Source: DATDAW01 sp036524675 (GTDB taxonomy: Bacteria > Verrucomicrobiota > Verrucomicrobiia > Chthoniobacterales > DASVRZ01). Taken from it: 11,664 bases of DNA. A model generated the notes under the pieces. That model made no database searches. It was not told the origin of the DNA and worked only from the letters and a program-made list of their open reading frames with translations. Location of the stretch: NCBI GenBank assembly GCA_036524675.1, contig DATDBU010000050.1, forward strand, positions 1-11,664, in the 5' to 3' direction. Of the stretch, positions 7,102 through 11,664 are shown piece after piece (the first letter of the stretch is position 1; each line of letters begins with the position of its first letter). Position numbers and translations under genes: made by a program.

Positions 7102-8043
7102 TCAAGCGCGCCGGTAGAAACGTCCAATAATTGCTGCGATTTTGAGAGATGCGCTCAGAAAGAACTTTGTCCTTTGGTTGAACACTCGAATGGGTGTGGC
7201 CAAATGCTGGAGGTACTGCTTACTCGCTGCCGCAGGGGGGTACCCTCGGAGCGCCTCCCAAATGTGTTGGCCCTGCCATGGTTTCGGCGTTCCGATTGCA
7301 TGAGAAAGCAGGTGACCGCCCGTTTCAAAGTCCATGCCTTCGCGTCCGGTCGCGTTCACCGCCGCCGGGGAGGTCATAAGTGCCATGTTCATTGCGTCCT
7401 GATCCGCGGAGTGAAACAACGAGGTCGGGTCGCCTTGTTTCAGAGCCGAAAGCGATCCGCAGGCTAGATCGGCTTCGGCGATCACATTGCTCCATATCTT
7501 TAAGAAATCGCGACATTCCAACGGGATGCCAATAAATCCGCCGGAATAATACTTATCCCTGCCAGGCTCGGCGACTGCGAACCCGTGTTTCGCCAGCCAC
7601 TCCTTCCATGAAAGACGAAAAGGATGGCGGGTAGGCAGATTTGGGTGAACGTCTTCGCAGAGCGCGAGACCGCCTTCCGCCCAACGGTCGATCACCTCCC
7701 ATCGACATTTAACTACCACGTCGGGGTCGATATAGTAGATTTTTGACGCTCCCGTTGCCAGCTTATTCCATACATCCAGCAGGAATGTGGGTTTGTAATT
7801 TGTGAGATGCATTGTCGTTGCCAGCGGAACGAAGCACACTTCAAACCCCTCGCCAAAATGGGTTGCGCGTATCTCATTTTCAACGATCCGAATTGGATCA
7901 GCCCAAGACGGAAGACTTCCACGCACGCCGCATATTACCCGCCCGCGATAACCGGACGCATACAATGAGTTGATCAATGCAGCTGCTCCGAGGTGGTAAT
8001 GCCCTTCAAAGAGGGTGCAGACAGCGCACTCATGCGAGTTCAT
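7102..8043 (-). CDS. GT8-like GT-A glycosyltransferase, copy A
   Basis: A 313-residue protein with GT-A features. It begins CTLFEGHYHLGAAALINSLY, the opening helix of GT8-like enzymes. The metal-binding DxD is Asp106-Pro-Asp108 in IYYIDPDVVVK. SGGFIGIP follows (about 167-174), then ADQDAMN (213-219) and the C-terminal HAIGTPKPW (248-256), which matches the H-x-x-G-x-x-K-P-W metal and phosphate motif of GT8 (LgtC, glycogenin). The last 30 residues are basic and hydrophobic, possibly a membrane-surface contact. It overlaps copy B by 4 bp (ATGA at 8040-8043), so the two are translationally coupled. The two copies share opening, DxD and C-terminal motifs and are clearly paralogous. The likely role is transfer of a hexose to a lipid-linked glycan. 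GT8 membership is by motif only, and a related unclassified GT-A family is possible. Confidence 0.86.
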   Translation of the reverse strand: MNSHECAVCTLFEGHYHLGAAALINSLYASGYRGRVICGVRGSLPSWADPIRIVENEIRATHFGEGFEVCFVPLATTMHLTNYKPTFLLDVWNKLATGASKIYYIDPDVVVKCRWEVIDRWAEGGLALCEDVHPNLPTRHPFRLSWKEWLAKHGFAVAEPGRDKYYSGGFIGIPLECRDFLKIWSNVIAEADLACGSLSALKQGDPTSLFHSADQDAMNMALMTSPAAVNATGREGMDFETGGHLLSHAIGTPKPWQGQHIWEALRGYPPAAASKQYLQHLATPIRVFNQRTKFFLSASLKIAAIIGRFYRRA

Positions 8044-9023
8044 GGTGAAGAGTTGCGATCAAGGAGCCGGGCGCATGCGAGGTCGATGCGATGGCACCAG
8101 CGCGAAATCCGGGGCATAGCAGGAATGGGCGCGGTCACGTGTTGCCAGAACGCGATGTCGCACCGCCGGACTTTCCGGCCTGCAAGCGCGCGAGGAAGAT
8201 ACCAGCGGTCCCAGGGCTTCGGCGTGCAGATTGCGTGGGAGATCCAATTTCCGCCCGGCTCGAAATCCATCGTTTCCGGTCCGCCGATCCAAACAGGGAC
8301 GTCTGTAAGCCGAATGGTGAGGTTAAGTGTATCCTGATCAACAAAATAGAACGGCAGAGAGCGCTGACCGTGCCACACAAAAGACTTCGGGTCGAAGCCG
8401 CGCTTGAAACAGGCGAGCAGCAATTCCTCCCACAAGCTCAGCACAGCACGGTGCTCGCGCGCGACGCCGATAAAACCGCTGTTGCAAGAAGGCCCGTTCA
8501 TCGAGGGGCTTTGACCGGTGCATTCGAAGGCGAAGAGGCTCCACTCATCCGCGTTCTCGGCCCATGACGTCGTATTTTCATCGGCGCACACCGAGCAGGC
8601 GGAGACAATGCGCTCGACGATTTCCCTCCAGGTTGCCTTCACAACGATGTCAGGATCGAAATACGCCACACCTTTGCAGGCCGGTTCGAGCTCGTCGAAA
8701 ATGTGCAATGCAAAGAGAGCTTTATTATTGGCGAGGTGACGGTCATTTGGCGTTGAGACGACCCGGACGAAAACCCCTGCGGGCAGTCCAGTGGGGAGAT
8801 TGGTCAGCCAACCCGCTGGTTCTCCTTTGATGCCGACGATAAACGTTCCCCGAAATCCACGGACAATTAGCGAATTGAGAAGCGCCGCCGCCCCGGCATA
8901 GTAGTGCGGCTCGCAAAGAGTGAAGGCGACGACATTCTGCGCCGGATCGTCGGTGTCGTTAGGAAAAGCAAACGCGCTCATACTGGGAACATTTGCAGTT
9001 CGGTCGCGAACATTTCCGGACAT
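8040..9023 (-). CDS. GT8-like GT-A glycosyltransferase, copy B
   Basis: A 327-residue paralogue of the next gene in the operon. Shared landmarks are AFTLCEPHYYAGAAALLNSL (33-52), the DxD in AYFDPDIVVKATWREI (Asp123 and Asp125), NSGFIGVA (181-188), VDQDTLN (228-234), and the pair MDFEPGGNWISHA and HAICTPKPW (263-271). The Gly of the GT8 H-x-x-G-x-x-K-P-W motif is Cys here, whereas copy A keeps it. Copy B also has a longer N-terminus and an extra Cys-rich segment (ACSVCADENTTSW, about 142-154). An alternative ATG lies at 8981 (MSAFAFPNDT). Residues 1-14 carry no recognisable motif, so that shorter start is quite possible. The gene follows the GT2 stop by 141 bp. Tandem duplication followed by change of acceptor or donor is the simplest reading. 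Confidence 0.85.
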   Translation of the reverse strand: MSGNVRDRTANVPSMSAFAFPNDTDDPAQNVVAFTLCEPHYYAGAAALLNSLIVRGFRGTFIVGIKGEPAGWLTNLPTGLPAGVFVRVVSTPNDRHLANNKALFALHIFDELEPACKGVAYFDPDIVVKATWREIVERIVSACSVCADENTTSWAENADEWSLFAFECTGQSPSMNGPSCNSGFIGVAREHRAVLSLWEELLLACFKRGFDPKSFVWHGQRSLPFYFVDQDTLNLTIRLTDVPVWIGGPETMDFEPGGNWISHAICTPKPWDRWYLPRALAGRKVRRCDIAFWQHVTAPIPAMPRISRWCHRIDLACARLLDRNSSP

Positions 9024-9164
9024 TCTTTGAAGCGTTCCGCTTGCGAAACCAATGATTCTGCGTGCACTCTGTGTCGAGCTTGCCGTCCGACCCCGACGGA
9101 ATCCGATTCTTTCATTCTGCGGTTTGCGGAATCGAACTGTTCGACTGACGGAGGCGAGTCGGAA

Positions 9165-10022
9165 CTACGATCTCACTTGCAGCGGGTCTGCTACGGGCAA
9201 ACTCGTCGCATTCGACGGCGTTGAGTCATTCTCCGGTGGTTCGAGCGACTTTTGGTAGTCCCCGCGGCTGAAGTACTTCTCGAACCATAGATAGGCCGCG
9301 ATGAAAAAATATCGGCTGCCCATTTCCTGGATTTTAAGCTTCGGCAGTCCGGTGCAGCGATTGCGCCACGTGATTGGAATCACCGTCCATGAATAACCTC
9401 TTACGATTGCTTTGAGCGGTAATTCAACTGTAAGATTGAAGTGTGGGGAGAGAAACGGTCTGCACCCGTCAAGCGTTGCTTTGCGATATGCCTTAAATGC
9501 ATTGGTGGTATCATTTAGCGAGATGCGGAAGACTACACGGAGAAAGAAATTCGCTAGACGATTGATGCGCAGTTTGAGCCAAGGATAGTCGATGACTCCT
9601 CCTCCTTTCATGAAACGGCTCCCGAATACGCAGTCCCAGCCATCGTTAAGAAGTTTCCAATATCTCACAACGTCCCTGCAGTCGTCCGATTCGTCAGCCA
9701 TCATGACAACAACCGCGTCTCCGGAAACTTCTTCAATTCCACGGATAATCGCGCGGCCGAACCCGTGGAGTCCTTCGTTTTTGATCGGCCGCAGTGCGGA
9801 ATCGTGTTTTTCCAGGTCCTTTAGGATGTTCCAGGTTCTGTCGGAACTCCCATCGTCGACAACTATAATCTCGTGCGGCACATCGTGGAGTACCAATTCC
9901 AAATGAAGATGTTCAACGGTTGCGGCGATGCAGCCTTCTTCGTCCCGGGCGGGTATAACGATGCTAAGAAGGTGCAATGCCGGAGTTCCATCCGACGGTT
10001 TGGGGGAGTTCGTCTGTGGCAT
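9165..10022 (-). CDS. GT2-family glycosyltransferase, DPM-like
   Basis: A 285-residue glycosyltransferase resembling dolichol/polyprenyl-phosphate mannosyltransferases. Its nucleotide-binding start is LSIVIPARDEEGCI (about 19-32), with VVDDGSSDRTW (54-64). The second acidic cluster is MMADESDDCRD (107-117), a form seen in bacterial DPM-like proteins in place of D-A-D. Later come FGSRF (133-137) and TNAFKAYRK (173-181). There is no clear C-terminal transmembrane pair, so it is probably a soluble or peripheral enzyme that loads a sugar onto undecaprenyl phosphate or adds it directly to a lipid-linked glycan. GGAAAT upstream of the ATG at 10022 may be a weak ribosome-binding site. The last 25 residues are a Ser/Pro-rich tail. 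It lies 88 bp after the epimerase in the same operon. The exact sugar is unknown. Confidence 0.93.
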   Translation of the reverse strand: MPQTNSPKPSDGTPALHLLSIVIPARDEEGCIAATVEHLHLELVLHDVPHEIIVVDDGSSDRTWNILKDLEKHDSALRPIKNEGLHGFGRAIIRGIEEVSGDAVVVMMADESDDCRDVVRYWKLLNDGWDCVFGSRFMKGGGVIDYPWLKLRINRLANFFLRVVFRISLNDTTNAFKAYRKATLDGCRPFLSPHFNLTVELPLKAIVRGYSWTVIPITWRNRCTGLPKLKIQEMGSRYFFIAAYLWFEKYFSRGDYQKSLEPPENDSTPSNATSLPVADPLQVRS

Positions 10023-10110
10023 ATTTCCAAGTCATCAACACATTAAAGCCGGCGCTCACGCATTCCTTGTCTAACACACCTTGTTATATCGCACCGATAT
10101 TCCGAGTGTC

Positions 10111-11181
10111 TCAGGCGCCGGTGGTTGTGAGCCAATCCGGATTAACGGTAGCATGCGCGGCGATTTCTTCCAAGATATCAAATTTTGGGGTCTGAGGTAC
10201 CCAATCCCACACTCGTTCGGCCAGGGAGGCATCAAGCACGACCCAAGGCAGGTCAAAAGGCCTCGGTCGCGAGTCGGATTGCACTGCATGCGGACCGAAG
10301 CGTTCGTCGCACCACGCTGTCAATTGCCTGAGGGACATCGCAGAGTCCCGTCCGCCAGCGACATTGAGCAGACGCGGCTTTCCGGGGTCCATTCCGGCCT
10401 GTATCTGTAATCTTAGAAGGGGCAGTATGTCCCTGGGGTGCAGACAATCCCGTACCTGGCATCCGCTTCCATCGAAGCCGATATAACGCAACGGATTCCG
10501 GCGGAGATGGGCATTGATCCAATAGGCAAAAATACCTTGATCCGGCCGGCCGAACTGACCGGCCCCAGCGAGCACTCCGCAGCGATTAATCCAGACCGGA
10601 AAGTTAAATGCCGCGCCATACTCGAGAGCCAATGCCTCGCTGGCAAGCTTGCTGGCTCCGTAGAGGGAAATCGGCGCCATCGTGCTAAACGTCTCTCCAA
10701 CCCCGGCACGACTTGCCCCTACCGGAAGGTTTGCGTCCGAAGTGAGATCGAATGCGCCATCGCAGACGGCAACCGGCAGCGCCGTCAGCGCCGGAATCGA
10801 ATAAACTCGGCTCGTGCTCAACAGAAAAAAACCAGAGCCATCGGCGCGGCATTTTTCCAGCATGTTCACCGTGCCGCCAAGGTTATGCTCCATCAACTGC
10901 CGGCTGCTCGTTTTTCCGTCGGCGCCGGCTAGCACGCTTGGATTGGCGGCAGCATCAATGACCCAATCCACACATGGAAGCATGTCCACGTCGCTTTGAC
11001 ATCTCAGATCTCCGTGAACGAGTTTTACGCCAAGTCTGGAAAGAGCCGTGCGGTTCCTTTCACTGCCAAGACGCGAAAGATTGTCGAACCCGAATATCGT
11101 CCAGCCGGCGCCGGATTCTGCGATGGCAGTGGCCAATGTACTGCCGGCAAATCCGCAAACGCCCGTTATAAGAACTTTCAT
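10111..11181 (-). CDS. NAD-dependent epimerase/dehydratase, RfbE-like
   Basis: A 356-residue extended short-chain dehydrogenase from the ATG at 11181. The start MKVLITGVCGFAGSTLA holds the NAD-binding G-x-x-G-x-x-G (Gly7, Gly10, Gly13), and FDNLSRLGSERN follows the second strand. The catalytic residues are Ser in LLSTSRVYS (about 120-128) and Tyr174-x-x-x-Lys178 in LYGASKLASE. The block GRPDQGIFAYWINAH and CQVRDCLHPRDILP resembles CDP-paratose 2-epimerase (RfbE), which inverts C2 of a CDP-3,6-dideoxyhexose. A TTG gives 18 more residues upstream, but these are not part of the Rossmann fold, so I reject it. The substrate here could be another nucleotide sugar. It is a paralogue of the partial gene upstream, with a possible promoter between them. 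Confidence 0.91.
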   Translation of the reverse strand: MKVLITGVCGFAGSTLATAIAESGAGWTIFGFDNLSRLGSERNRTALSRLGVKLVHGDLRCQSDVDMLPCVDWVIDAAANPSVLAGADGKTSSRQLMEHNLGGTVNMLEKCRADGSGFFLLSTSRVYSIPALTALPVAVCDGAFDLTSDANLPVGASRAGVGETFSTMAPISLYGASKLASEALALEYGAAFNFPVWINRCGVLAGAGQFGRPDQGIFAYWINAHLRRNPLRYIGFDGSGCQVRDCLHPRDILPLLRLQIQAGMDPGKPRLLNVAGGRDSAMSLRQLTAWCDERFGPHAVQSDSRPRPFDLPWVVLDASLAERVWDWVPQTPKFDILEEIAAHATVNPDWLTTTGA

Positions 11182-11208
11182 GCAATTTTCTGTATCAGGC
11201 AGTGCTTG

Positions 11209-11235
11209 ATTATATCGAACGTCCCCCGCATCCAA
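11209..11235 (-). promoter_or_regulatory. Candidate promoter before the internal epimerase gene
   Basis: On the minus strand a perfect TATAAT -10 box lies at 11209-11214, 28 nt before the epimerase ATG at 11181. A weak -35-like TTGGAT lies at 11230-11235. The spacing is 15 bases, shorter than the usual 17, so the -35 half is poor and only the -10 is convincing. If real, it would let the lower part of the operon be transcribed without the upstream epimerase. The surrounding 165-bp gap is long for tightly coupled genes, which fits an internal start. Confidence 0.38.
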
Positions 11236-11346
11236 GGAGTGATGCGCCAGGGCGTCCTTCGTGCGCCAGAGCTTACTATTCTGTAGTGTTGCCAGTTTAG
11301 AGTTTTCGCGGAGGCATCTTGTGTCACAAACTTCTCTCTCAATACA

Positions 11347-11664
11347 TTAGCGGGCAGATACCGCCGAATATATTTCGGAAAAAATGGTATCAAGCGACTT
11401 GGAAATATCCCAGGAAGGATAGTGCGTCTTAATCTTCGTCAGATCGCTGATATAGCAAATGTGATCTCCCGCGCGATTCTGATCTACATACTCGAAGCGC
11501 ATTTTGATCCCGCTCAACGCGGCGACCTTATCAAACGCTTCAATGATTGAAACGCTGTTTGAGCGGCCACCGCCGATATTGTAGACCTCGCCGCTTCGCG
11601 GATTTTCTACGAATGCATGAATAAATCGCGCGACATCATAGGAATGAATATTGTCGCGAACCTG
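11347..11664 (-). CDS. NAD-dependent epimerase, RfbE-like, C-terminal 105 residues (cut by window edge)
   Basis: The frame is open from the right edge to a TAA at 11347-11349, giving the last 105 residues of a nucleotide-sugar epimerase. Landmarks in order are QVRDNIHSYDVARFIHAFVE at the cut end, then NPRSGEVYNIGGGRSNSVSI, then NRAGDHICYISDLTKIKTHY and PSW near the end. QVRDNIHSYD, the NIGGGR loop and the GDHICYISD block are the pattern I associate with CDP-paratose/tyvelose-type 2-epimerases, more closely than in the next gene. The Rossmann half and catalytic Tyr-Lys lie outside the window. Being first among the genes seen, it suggests that more nucleotide-sugar genes lie to the right. It lies 165 bp upstream of the second epimerase, and both are on the minus strand. 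Confidence 0.92.
   Translation of the reverse strand, partial: QVRDNIHSYDVARFIHAFVENPRSGEVYNIGGGRSNSVSIIEAFDKVAALSGIKMRFEYVDQNRAGDHICYISDLTKIKTHYPSWDISKSLDTIFSEIYSAVSAR

Noticed and set aside
11178..11393. Minus-strand frame of 71 codons bridging the two epimerases
   Set aside because: It begins inside the end of one epimerase gene and finishes over the start of the next in another frame. I see no domain, and the gap is better read as leader.

Overview
The window most resembles a moderately GC-rich Gram-negative chromosome. A verrucomicrobial or similar soil bacterium is my best guess. It rests on the general look of the proteins (CarB, Uma2, the AraC regulator, the NTase pair) and on how rarely a clear Shine-Dalgarno precedes a start. 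No marker here fixes the phylum. No rRNA, tRNA, CRISPR array, transposase or integrase was seen.

Layout. (1) 1-1947, minus: the first 649 codons of carB, the large subunit of carbamoyl-phosphate synthetase, cut by the left edge. (2) 2074-2490, minus: a small lipoprotein of unknown function. (3) 2614-3416, plus: a translationally coupled pair, an 85-residue charged helical protein overlapping by 4 bp a 182-residue nucleotidyltransferase-fold protein. (4) 3445-4008, minus: a Uma2-family PD-(D/E)XK endonuclease-like protein, convergent with the pair. (5) 4198-5205, plus: an AraC-family regulator. (6) 5349-5678, plus: a single-domain H-type lectin. (7) 5743-5771: a perfect 11-bp inverted repeat, probably the terminator of the next block. 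(8) 5834-11664, minus: a glycan-assembly locus running right to left. Its order of transcription is an RfbE-like epimerase (cut by the right edge), a second RfbE-like epimerase, a DPM-like GT2, two tandem GT8-like glycosyltransferases overlapping by 4 bp, and a GT4 glycosyltransferase.

How the parts may work together. Region 8 looks like the end of a surface-polysaccharide (O-antigen or exopolysaccharide) operon. The two epimerases would shape a nucleotide sugar, the DPM-like enzyme would move a sugar onto a polyprenyl carrier, and the GT8 and GT4 enzymes would extend the chain. The lectin lies just beyond the end of this operon on the opposite strand, so a link to the surface glycan is possible but only inferred. 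Regions 3 and 4 are accessory genes of the kind scattered in soil-bacterial genomes.

The best candidates for something undescribed are the coupled small-protein/NTase module, the AraC regulator with the H-type lectin and direct repeats between them, and the paired paralogues (two epimerases, two GT8s) in the glycan locus. No gene-free stretch exceeds 300 bases.
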